Assembly (NCBI RefSeq): GCF_031143425.1
Contig: NC_090447.1
Span: 848,103,760 to 848,167,759, forward strand
DNA from: Pleurodeles waltl
Taxonomy: Eukaryota; Chordata; Amphibia; Caudata; Salamandridae
DNA length: 64,000 bases
Direction: 5' to 3'
This document shows positions 54,630 through 64,000 of this stretch, piece by piece. Below the pieces are notes generated by a model. The model was not told where the DNA came from, did no database searches, and saw only the letters and a program-made list of their open reading frames with translations. The position numbers and the translations under genes were made by a program. Each line of letters opens with the position of its first letter. The first letter of the stretch is position 1.

Positions 54630-56758
54630 AGCTGGAGCGACCCCTGCTCAACTTTGTGTGTTCTGTAGGGCCATGCCTTCCATCTTTGTGCCACCAACTC
54701 CCTATAGCATGCCAATGGGCCCCATGAAGCTGATGGGCTCCAGCTGGGATTCCGCTGGCAAGCCCACTCACTGAGTCTTCTGGACCCACCTCCTGGATCA
54801 ATACTGATTCCAATGCTAAGGTCGAGACCTACCCCAGTGCATGTCCTCTCAACTCCAGACCCAACGTCGCCAGCATCACCTGACAAAGTGGAAACCCCTC
54901 TCATGTCCACCTCTGCAAACTCTCTGCCTCTGTGCGGTTCAATGACGTCTCAGGCACCAACCAGACTATGTCAGTCATCCAGTTTGAACATACTATCCTT
55001 GACCCTTGACAGGCCTAGTGCGAATTTGGATTTTGGGGGTGACTATGAGGATGTCTACCAATTCCATGACCCATTTGATGAAAGGGTACTCTCCTGCTAT
55101 GAAGACAACTGGTATGCAAAGTTGAGAGATGACAGTGGACTGGAAATGTCTCCTGACTCTGGCCTGGTTTCATCTTCGGGACGTGCTACGGTCATTGTGG
55201 TGAGGAGCAGCTCCCTTACATCCAGGTCAGGATCAACATCTTGACAGAGGTGTTTCAACTAGCGTTATCCTTTGCAGAGCCCCTGCTTCCCTTCACAGAC
55301 ATCCTCCTGGGGGTTTGGCCAAGCACTGCACAGGTTTTACAGAACACAGGATGATTGGCCATTATCACCACCACCACCCATCATCACTGCTCACTACTCG
55401 GGATCCAGCTTTCATCACCCAGCACCCTACTCCTGAGAGCCTGGTGATGCAGGCCTCGGCTGCCATATTCAGTCCCAGTACATGTCCTACCACTCTTCCG
55501 GATAGGGAATCCAAGAGGCTGGACGCCTTTGGGAACAGAATTGTCTCTTCCATCAGCCTAGCATTGCGGTTCGTGAACACCACATGCCTCCTGAGCTGCT
55601 GCACCCACACCTTGTGGAGCACAGTTGCACAAGTGCTGCCCATGGTCTTTGAGGAGGCCAAAGCCACACTGAATTAGGCTATTCTGGATGGCCGAAACCC
55701 AGAAACGTTTACCATCTGGTTTGGGTTGGACACTAGTGACTAACTGGCAACATCTAGCTGACATCAACTGACTTATAGGGAGACGTTCACTGAGCCCTGA
55801 TGAACATGCCCTTCAATGGCTCTTGCCTGTTAGGTGAAAAGGCAGATTCACCGCTCAAGTGCTTTAAGGAGTGTTGGGTAACTGCCAGGTCAATTGGGCC
55901 AAATCTGAAGCGAAGCGCAAACCACAGTCTTCCTTTCATGCCTTCTGTGGCTATGGTAGTGGCTCCCAGCTTTGTCTGCAATACTAGACATAACCCAAAG
56001 GTCATCAGGCTTCCCAGCCCTGTTGTTGCTGTGGACAAAGCTCCCACAGAGGACATATCCTACTGCTGCAGCATCCAAGCCTCTTTAGCGTGTTCTCATC
56101 ACAGTAGTCTTTCTGTAGATACCAGGATTAGGCACCACCTGCCCAAGCTGGGAGCAATAACATTAAAAAACTAGTGGTGCTTCAAATTGTCCAACAGGGT
56201 TATGCCCTTCCATTTCTGAAAACCCCATCATCCTTGCCACCTGTTTCACATTGGCTGACGAAGGACCACCTCTTCTTACTACATCAGGAGGTGTAGGCTA
56301 TTTTAGCCAAAGGAGTCATGGTGAGGGTACCTGTATCATAAGTTGGTTGTGGTTGCTTTTCCAGCTATTTACTGGTGCCAAAAAAGCATGGAGACCTCTG
56401 CCCCATCCTAAATCTTTGCCACCTCAATGCCTTCCTCCAGGACACATATTTGCACATTCACATCTTGCAGGGCCACAGTTGTTAGTTACAGTTCACAGTA
56501 GAACAGGAGCATTTCCAGTTTGATGTGTTCCTTTTTGTTCTCACCGGTGCCCCTTGGGTGATCACGAAAGTGACGGTGGCTGCAGCATATCTTTAGAGGT
56601 CGGTGTCTCACTTTTCCCCTACCTCTAAAACTAGCTGCTGAAGGTGGGCTTGCCTCATGCTCCAGACTAAGATAAACCTCCTTCACTCGCTGTGGTTCAC
56701 TATCCACATGCTGAAGTCACACCTGACTCCTTTTTAGACGCTCTTTTACTTCGGAGTC
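54630..56758 (+). pseudogene. DIRS relic E, part 2 (gag and RT remnants)
   Basis: Continuation of the element broken at 42191. Gag-like pieces: FITQHPTPESLVMQAS, PDRESKRLDAFGNRIVSS and FVNTTCLLS (55390-55600), and MPFNGSCLLGEKADSPLKCFKEC (55800-55870), parallel to DPGFLSRHPTPESLVVQAS and LPFDGDKLFGAKADSALERFK of copy B. RT-like pieces: GYALPFLKTP, LTKDHLFLLHQEV and LVPKKHGDLCPILNL (56200-56430), then a degraded region matching RT motifs up to KSHLTPF and FYFGVW (56705-56758). Many stops; ends at the next insertion. Confidence 0.75.
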
Positions 56759-58605
56759 TGGGTAATCATCCTGTTGGTTTCAGCCTCAATGTCTCTTTCA
56801 AGCACAAAGTACCTGGTTTGCGTTCAAAATCTCTGCAAAGAACCGCAGAGGAGGAGATGCGTGGAAAACAGGGAGGTGTGCGCCGAGTTCTCGGCCCGCA
56901 CACGGCGATGCGCCGTTTAGTTTTCATGCAGGGACGGCTGTGCGTTGATTTCTGACACTCGGTCGTGGATCCTTTTTGGGTTGCTGGGTGTTCAGACGCC
57001 CCCGGGACAATGCATGGATTTCCAGCACTGACAGGACGAAGTCACAGGGACTGCGTCGATCCAATGGGCATTGCGTGGAAATTTTTATCCCACAGCAGGC
57101 GCTGCGTCGATTCCTCTCTGGAAGTCGGGCTGCGTTGTTGCTGCTCAGCTGTGCGTCAATCCAGTGGGCTGCACGTCCACTTTACGGTCGCTTCGCTGGC
57201 GCTGCATTTATCTTCTCATTGCGAAGTCGGGCTGTGTCGTTCTGATTCGGCGTGCAGTGAATGTTTCACCGCAATGCAGGCTGTGCCTCGTTTCTGGCAG
57301 GCTGTGCGTCTAATTTCTGCTGCACAAGAAGTCCTTCTTGTAGAGGTGAAGTCTTTTTGGTCCTGAGACTTCAGGGAACAGTAGGCAAGCTCTATCCAAG
57401 CCCTTGGAGAGTACATCTCACCACAGCCAGAGAGCAGCAAGGCAGCAGGGCAACAGCAAGGCAGCAGTCCTCCCCAGAAAGCAGTCAGGTGAGTCCTTTG
57501 GGCAGACAGGCAGTTCTTCTTGGCAGGATGCAAGTTCTGAAAGTGTCTTGATGAAGTAGAGTGTCTACCTCAGAAGTGTCTAAGTTGGTAACCCAAATGT
57601 GCCTTTGAAGTGGGGGAGACTTCAAAGAGTGGCTTAGAAGTGCACACGGTCCCCTTTCAGTTCCATCCTGTCTGCCAGGGACCCAGTAGGGGGTGTGGCA
57701 ATGTTAGGTGTGAGGGCAGGCCACTGTCCTTTGACATGTAAGTGTCAAGCCCTCCACCCTCCCAGCCCGGAAAGACCCATTCAAAATGCCAATGTATGCA
57801 AGTGAGGCTGAGTATCTTGTGTTTGGGGTGTGTCTGGGTGAATGCACAAGGGAGCTGTCAACTAAACCTAGCCAGACGTGGACTGAAAGGCACAGAAGGA
57901 TGTAGAGAAATGCTCACTTTCTAAAAGTAGCGTTTCTAAAATAGTAATATAAAATCCAACGTCACCATTAAGCAGGATTTAGCATCACCATTCTGGCCAT
58001 ACTAAATATGACCTGGCTACTCCTTTCAGATCAGGATCTACCACTCAAACAGTATATGAGGGTAGCCCCGATCCTATTCTGCGAAAGGACCAGGCCTCAC
58101 AGAAGTTTAAAAACAAATTTAGAAGTTTTACACTACCAGGACATATAGAACACACATGTTCATCTCCTGCCTTTTACCTACATAGCACCCTGCCCTATGG
58201 GCTACCAAGGGCCTACCTTAGGGGTGACTTATATGTAGAAAAAGAGGAGTTTAAGGCTTGGCAAGTACCTTTTAATGCCAAGTCGAAATGGCAGTGAAAC
58301 TGCACACACTGCACTGCAGAGGCAGGCCTGAGACATGGTTAGAGGGCGACTTATGTGGGTGGCACAACCAGTGCTGCAGCCCACTAGTAGCAATTAATTT
58401 ACAGGCCCTGGGCACATGTAGTGCACTTGACTTGGGACTTAATTAAATAAGCCAATTCTGTATGAGCCAATGTCACCATGTTTTAAGGAGAGAGCATATG
58501 CACTTTAGCACTGATTAGCAGTGGTAAAGTGTGCAGAGTCCTAAAGTGAATGGCGTTAGCATCTAGAGGTGGTACTTGGTCTCAGCAAAGAATGAGTAGA
58601 ACCGT
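56759..58605. repeat. Unclassified dispersed repeat inserted in DIRS relic E
   Basis: No coding motif of relic E from 56759 to about 58605. The first 600 bases are rich in TGCGTCGA-like words; 57420-57480 has AGCAAGGCAGCAGGGCAACA; the later part matches 38020-38230 in inverted orientation and 62918-63060 in the same orientation (TTACAGGCCCTGGG). Open frames here have no recognisable product. It may be an LTR-type or LINE untranslated region. Confidence 0.5.
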
Positions 58606-60298
58606 GGCTCGATCTGTTTACCACCATTAAGAATCTCAGTGTCAACAGTTTCATGTGCTGGACTTTCCAAACTGGCTCTTACTCGGCGGCTGTTTAGAGT
58701 GGAACTATGGACTCCTGAAAACCTTTCCACTGATACTAATCCTACCCTAAGTTCTCAAGAAGATCAGAGCCTACTGGACCCAAGTTATCCCTTGGTTCCA
58801 AATTGGGTATGGTGAGTGGGGCCTCCCAGTAAAGGAGATCAGAGGACTCTGGTCCCCAGGAGAGACTCAACTCCATATCAGTCTTTTGGAACTGAGGGCC
58901 ATCCAGTAGGAGTTGAAAGCCTTACTCCCGTCCTTCAAAGGAAAACTGTTCCAGGTGTTTATGGACAACACCACTGCCATGCGGTATTGCAACAAACATT
59001 CCAGAGTGAGGTTGTAAACCCTGTGCTTGGAGGTCTGGTGCCTCTGGACATGGTTAGACCATCACAACATCTTCCTGGTCGTGCAACACCTGGCAGGATC
59101 TCTGAATGTCGGGGGAGACAAACTCAGCTATTGATGCCTTGCTGATACGAATAACGTCTGCATCCAGCGGTGATGCAGGGTGTCTTCCAAGAACAGGAAG
59201 AACCTTGTCTGTATTCTGCTTGCCACTGCTGAGTAACACAATGTCAGCAATTTTGCATGCTGGAGTTTCCAAAGCAGCTCTCATTCGGAGATGTGTTCCA
59301 TTTAGAAAGGAATTCGGGACTCCTGTACACCTTTTCACTGTTAACCACCTCTGCCTGAGTTCTCATGAAGATCAGAACAGGCCAGGCCCGAGTCATCCTT
59401 GTGGCTTCAGAATGGGTATGGAAATTGTGATATTCAGCACTTCTGGGCCTAAGTGTTTGTCCTCCGATCGGACTTCTTATATTGAAGCATCTCCTGTCAC
59501 AACAACAGGGCAGGGTCTTACACCTGAACCGGTACACTTTCCACCTTCATGCTTGGAGATTGAGCTGCGACAGTTGAGTGTCTTTTATCTTCCTTCCAAC
59601 ATTTACGAGGTTATTCTGGCAGCTATGATTTCCTCAACAAAGACCTATAAGCTTGCCTCTGGGAAAGGTTGGAGGCTTTGTGCTTCTCATGACAAGTTTA
59701 CCCACTTTCTACCTCTCTCTTGGAGGTGCTGTTGGCTACATTACCTTTAGCCCTGGTCATAGTTAAAGGTTACCTGTTTGCGATTTCAGCTTTTTTGTGG
59801 CTAATGGATCAGGTCTTTTTGTTTCAGTCACCCTGCGTGAAACATTTTCCTAAGGGTTTACAGTATCTGTTCCAACTAACCCCGTTTGTCATTCCCTAGT
59901 GAGACGTTAATTTGGTTAATTTGGTCTTAACATTTCTTACGTCTTCCCATTGAACCCATGCACAGCTACCCTTGGAGGCTTCGGACACTTAAGGCAGCTT
60001 TTCTAGTGGCAATCACGTTGGCCAGGTTGGTAGCTTCAGGGTCTTTCAGTTAATCGCCTGTACATCAGCTTCTACTTAGACAAACTGGTTCTTCAGAGTC
60101 ACACCCCCTTTGTTGAAGGTAGCAATCCCCTTCCATGTAGGCCAAAACATCATGCAGATTACATTTTTCACTCCACTGCATCCTTCAAAGAAAGAGGAGA
60201 GGTTCCATCATTTGAACCTTGATAGAGCTGTCACCTTTTACATCGAACCCACCAAAGAACACCAGATGGGCGATCAGCTCTTCATTTGGTTCACATGA
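58606..60298 (+). pseudogene. DIRS relic E, part 3 (RNase H, methyltransferase-like, recombinase remnants)
   Basis: Order: a methyltransferase-like remnant (58606-58800), RNase H (IRGLWSPGETQLHISLLELRA near 58842-58905, MDNTTAMRY near 58962), a second methyltransferase-like remnant (59240-59420, ARVILVASEW), then recombinase N-terminus (LEIELRQLSVFYLPSNIYEVILAA near 59556) and a middle part (RFHHLNLDRAVTFYIEPTKE, DQLFIWFT, 60200-60298). The catalytic C-terminus of the recombinase is missing. Multiple stops and shifts. Confidence 0.75.
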
Positions 60299-60476
60299 GT
60301 ATAATCAGATATTAAATTTAATACTGTATCCCATACCTTTCCCATGGAGCAGCAAAAACTGCTACAGTGAAAATAGGTTCTAAGGTATTTTTTACTGTAA
60401 AGACGTGTTTAACATTAAACTTGATACAGAAAGAGGGACAGGGAGAATTAACCAGTCCAGTGCACAGCCTCCCGAA

Positions 60477-60810
60477 TAAGATTAAGAAATATATCTAATT
60501 ACACTGTTCCAAACAGAGGGATCTTTTATCACAGATCAATTGGGCACTTCTATGCTCAGAAGCAAGAGCCCCCACACACCCAAATGGGTCATGCTTCATC
60601 ACTGGCCCTGCTCCACGTTGGGCTGGTGCTGCAATGTCCAATAGGCCCCAAAGAGGGGCTCTTTACCGGAGGTCACTTTGACAGGTGCTGTTGGTATGTG
60701 CAGGAGTAAACTTAATCCTACCAGTGAAAAAAGTGGAGGACTTTGAAAAATATGTTAAAAGTGACTTTCAGCCCAAAGACATCTATGTTTATTGTTCCTT
60801 GAGGGGTCTA
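60477..60810. repeat. Long inverted repeat, left arm
   Basis: Matches 62430-62757 in inverted orientation. Shared words include AAGAAATATATCTAA, TGTTCCAAACAGAGGGA, CACTTCTATGCTCAGAAGCA, GAGTAAACTTAATCCT and AAAGACATCTATGTT. The arms are about 330 bases with moderate divergence and enclose about 1.6 kb. Confidence 0.8.
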
Positions 60811-61637
60811 TGTCAAGGTTAAAAACAGAGTGGTGAGTAACAAAAGGAAATGATGTTCCTATGCTCACCAAAGAAGAGAAAAAGGAGAGAGGAAGAAAGG
60901 AGACTATCCTTTACTCTAATGTGAAGGTCAACATGTTTAAAGTCTGTAGTTGTCCATACAGGGTCAGTGGTGTTTCTTCAGGACCAATAACAAAGAGAGA
61001 AAGCCTCGTCCTCACTACAAAAACCCTAAGTGTATCTACAATGTATTCAAAGTGTGTAAAACTTACGTGGGTGTCTATGTACCCTATATTGAGGTTGGCA
61101 TAAAATAAAAAGAACATAGAAAATAATACGGTACAAGTAAGACAATACATCTTAAAACATATGTGGTGCCCATGCACACAGTGTTAACATGCACGTGTTG
61201 TTGGTGAATGTTGTTTTTCTGCAGTCAAATCTCATCCAGAAGCAGCTCATAGAGCCTGTCATTACACATAAAACTTGAGATAGACAAGAATGGAATGCCT
61301 TACCCTCCTATAATAAGGAAAGGGCCTCTTGGGAAAATGCAAGCTGCTGGGCTGCTGCAATACTGAAATAAACAAAGCTCAAAACTATGAAGCTCATAAA
61401 AAGGAGCAACACCAAATCAATCACATAGGTAGCATATCCAATGATACACAAGAAAGTACATCAGCCAAATGAAAGGTATTTTCTTGCTTATGAAATGTAG
61501 TAAACTAGTATAACTGCGCTGCCCAGACTTAGGATGTATTGGTGTACTTGCAGTAACCACATCATAAACAGAATTATATTACAAATACCCACTTTGGAAA
61601 GCTTGCTAATTTGAAGCACTTATATTGAGAACATTGT
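60811..61637. other. Spacer between inverted arms, non-coding
   Basis: AT-rich without recognisable coding motifs; it lies inside the long inverted repeat. Confidence 0.4.
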
Positions 61638-62103
61638 GGCCCTCAATATAACATTGGTGGTAAAAACTGCCTATCGCCGCGGCAACGGCCACCAAAAGAC
61701 CATCGCTGTGGCTACCAGCCGTCCGCTGGATTGTGAACACAGCCGGATTTCCACCAGAAGGATGGCGGAAATCCTGCAGGGGAGGGAGGAGGGGAAGACC
61801 CCTATCAGTGACAGGGAAGGAATTCCCTGTCACTGATAGTGCCTATCCCTGGCGGTAGGGATGCTACGAAAACCATGGCAGTAGGCGGGGTCATAATCAC
61901 ACAGGCAGCCAAGTGACGGCCGCCGGGCTGGAGAGTGAAGTCTCCAGCCCGGCAGTTGTTACCGCTGTGGCGGTCGGTGTGGTACATTGGCGATTTGGCT
62001 TTAGCCAAACTGCCAATGTCTTAAAATGGAGAAAAGTACTGCCAGCCTGTTGGCAGTACTTTCCTCCATATTTACGCCGACCGCCGGGGTCATAATGACC
62101 CCC
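61638..62103. mobile_element. Harbinger-like GC-rich MITE
   Basis: Ends GGCCCTCAATATAAC and (reversed) GGGGGTCATTATGACC, interior with GGCGGT words and palindromes such as GTGACAGGGAAGGAATTCCC. Flanking triplets TGT and TAT differ at one base, so the target duplication is imperfect. It is inserted between the arms of the long inverted repeat. Confidence 0.7.
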
Positions 62104-62199
62104 TATATTATTTAGGCAACATACTATAGTGATATTCATCAAGGAATACTAGGGTACACCGGTATAGTCCACAATGTCCATATACGTGATACAGTATAC

Positions 62200-62345
62200 A
62201 CCAAAGTCCAATACGCATTTTCGTGGTTGATTCAAGTTTATTCTTCTCCAGACACAGTACATTCAAAAATGCTGCCGACACGTGTTTCGTCATCTAGACT
62301 TTCTCAAAGGCATAGATTCTTGATGATAGTGTCCATACATGTTGG
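62200..62345 (-). repeat. Possible Penelope-like or related repeat fragment
   Basis: On the minus strand the sequence CTTTGAGAAAGTCTAGATGA is followed by CGAAACACGTGTCGGC. This resembles a GACGAAACACGTGTCGG motif I associate with vertebrate Penelope-like repeat ends. The assignment is tentative; no Penelope protein was seen. Confidence 0.3.
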
Positions 62346-62429
62346 AAGGTACGTATTCCCCCAGTTGGAATAAAAGAGACAGCCAGAAAATCTTTCAAGA
62401 TCTGTCTTCTCAATAAAAGAAAGGAAACA

Positions 62430-62757
62430 ATGAACATAGATGTCTTTGGGCCTATAGTCAATTTTAACATATTTTTCCCAGTCTTTCACTTTTTCTACTG
62501 GCAGGATTAAGTTTACTCCGGCCCATACCAACGGCACCAATCAAAAAGATCTCTGGTAAAGAGCCCCCCCTCTGGGGCCCATTGGGCATTGCAGCGCTGG
62601 CCCAATGTAGAGCAGGCCCGATGATGAAGCATGACATCTATCTGGTTGTGTGAGGGCTCTTGCTTCTGAGCATAGAAGTGCCTAGTTGATCTGTGATAAA
62701 AGAAGGCCTATTTAAGTCCCTCTGTTTGGAACAGTATTCTTAGATATATTTCTTAAC
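62430..62757. repeat. Long inverted repeat, right arm
   Basis: Inverted partner of 60477-60810. Confidence 0.8.
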
Positions 62758-63400
62758 ATTAAACTTGTACATGTCTTACTTTTAAATACCATGCATCATG
62801 AAATAGGCCATATGGCCTAGTTAAGGGTGAATTATAGATATTTTAAAGAAAGGTTTAGCACATGTCAAAAGAGGTTATTTTGATAGCCATGGCACAATAG
62901 ATGCTGCATTCCACTTGTGATATTTAACTTACAGGCCCTGGGTACCCTTTAGTACCATGTACAAGAGACTATAGATAAGTTAAATATTCCAGCCATTGTG
63001 TGATGATTCCATCCAGTTGAATGGGGAGCTAAGACACCTTGGTTAGCAGGATAAAGTGTATAGAGTTCTTAATCCAGCAAAAAGAGTCGAGGCAAAAATC
63101 TAGTGGTACACAGTGCAAACGTTGTTCATTTCTAACAGCTGGATCTACTTTGAGGTGGAATGCTAGACAAAAAAAATTGTGGACTAGGATGCAGCCCGAG
63201 CAATTACCAATGGCTGATTATTTCAAGAATACAACCCATCACCTTTGTTTACTTGTTTGAATAATCACAGGTGTCAGACTGGATTCAGAAAACTTCAAAG
63301 CCCCAAGACGCTGTTTGAGTGTGCTGGGTTTGTACCAATGGCGAAAGTAAAGTTGGAAGGCATCACCAAAGCTATATAGTGTCTGCCCCTGTGCAAAAAC
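62758..63400. repeat. Dispersed repeat fragment, otherwise non-coding
   Basis: 62918-63060 resembles 58380-58560 in the same orientation (ACTTACAGGCCCTGGG, then a parallel series ending AAAGTGTATAGAGT against AAAGTGTGCAGAGT). The remainder shows nothing recognisable. Confidence 0.5.
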
Positions 63401-63403
63401 ATC

Positions 63404-63582
63404 AGTTCCCTTTTTTTGTGTGCCTTCTACATGGACCCGGAGCTCGCTCTCTGAGAAAGTTTGCTTTAGAATTCACAGTAGTAGGTACTTCATAGTAGTA
63501 GTGCTGTGTCTCCATTCAAAGCATTCAAGCTTCAAGCTTTGTAGGATCTGAAGGTGAAAAATTTCACTGATCCTCACTCTGT
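63404..63582 (+). pseudogene. DIRS relic F (leader and gag start only)
   Basis: CATCAGTTCCCTTTTTTTGTGTGCCTTC resembles the leader just after the left repeat of copies B and C. TTCAAGCTTTGTAGGATCTG followed by CACTGATCCTCACTC matches the codons of the Gag Cys/His cluster start (FKPCREC ... VTDPHS) with stops. It ends at the MITE at 63583. Confidence 0.6.
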
Positions 63583-64000
63583 GGCCCTCATTATGACCCT
63601 GGTGGTGAGTGATAAAGTGGCGGTAATACCGCCAACAGGCTGGTGGTAATTACTGTCAAATGTCCATGGCGGAGAAAACTCCCATAGACAGCCAATGTAG
63701 TACACCATCTGCCAGGGCATTAACACCACTGACCACGGCTGTACCCAACAACACCCAGGCGGAAGACAAAGTACCGCCCACCATATTTTGACCCTGCCAT
63801 CTGCCACGATTTCTGGGGCAGTACCAAAGCCATTAAAAGCCTGGCGGAAACATATCACAGAAGAGCAAAGTCTCACCTTCGAAGACACAGGGAAGAACAA
63901 CGCCGCCATAAAACTGGAACTGCAAGTCTTCCCGATGCTCATCTACGCCATGCTCCACTTGGAACACCAACGCCGACCAAGACGATGACGGTGAGTATAG
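63583..64000. mobile_element. Harbinger-like MITE, right part beyond window
   Basis: Begins GGCCCTCATTATGACCCTGG, the same type of terminus as at 61638 and 26808 (reversed), followed by GGCGGTAATACCGCC words. The right end lies outside. A GTGAGT donor-like site at 63991 follows an open segment, so it could instead be a larger Harbinger element with an exon. Confidence 0.55.

Noticed and set aside
56965..57551. Open frames of 80-130 codons in the repeat inside relic E
   Set aside because: Cys/Ser-rich translations without motif, mutually overlapping on both strands and embedded in a dispersed repeat.
62281..62320. Hammerhead-ribozyme-like CTAGATGACGAAAC on the minus strand
   Set aside because: The conserved CTGATGA core is broken by an extra base and helices I and III could not be paired convincingly.
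1..64000. CRISPR arrays, bacterial operons, tRNA or rRNA genes
   Set aside because: No regularly spaced short repeats, no bacterial gene organisation and no recognisable structural RNA were found.

Overview
The window is eukaryotic, most likely a large vertebrate genome and best explained as a salamander or newt. This is inferred from content, not from a match to a reference: several DIRS tyrosine-recombinase retrotransposons, PIF/Harbinger transposons with many palindrome-rich non-autonomous relatives, L1 and L2/CR1-type LINE relics, and a hAT element, with almost no host coding sequence. No prokaryotic or CRISPR features, tRNA or rRNA were seen.

Layout. 1-5200: DIRS copy A, cut by the window start, with a broken gag and pol but an open recombinase frame. 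5200-8400: a truncated Harbinger-like MITE, two short spliced-looking host exons (5797-5890, 6153-6260), then quiet sequence. 8400-12000: plus-strand LINE relic split by a hAT element (8938-10539). 12660-14140: decayed GC-rich element with a CA-rich core. 14500-17850: L1 relic, minus strand. 18460-30200: a Harbinger neighbourhood, made of a plus-strand transposase relic and a minus-strand Harbinger (Myb-like gene plus transposase). The minus-strand transposase is itself interrupted by a MITE (26289-26808) and by the nearly intact DIRS copy B (19898-25854). 30850-36590: L1 relic, plus strand. 37800-41500: unclassified repeat and an L2/CR1-type 3' end split by another MITE. 41608-60298: an old DIRS (E) into which two younger DIRS elements, C (42192-48152) and D (48153-54629, a different family), were inserted end to end with no base between them. 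A further repeat sits at 56760-58605. 60300-64000: a long inverted repeat, two more MITEs and a DIRS 5' relic.

DIRS logic. Each element reads Gag, then RT/RNase H/methyltransferase-like Pol in the +1 frame, then tyrosine recombinase (YR) overlapping Pol. Inverted terminal repeats flank the element, and an internal complementary region (ICR) between YR and the right repeat matches both outer ends. In the family model the ICR templates formation of a circle, which YR integrates without target duplication. Here the Gag frame and the YR frame are the same frame in both families, separated by one termination codon. The insertion sites of B, C and D can be read to the base.

B is closest to intact: its Pol and YR are open and Gag has one nonsense codon. 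C has a Gag frameshift, D has a Gag and an RT frameshift, and A has stops and a mutated RT catalytic motif. All assignments rest on reading motifs and internal alignments by eye.
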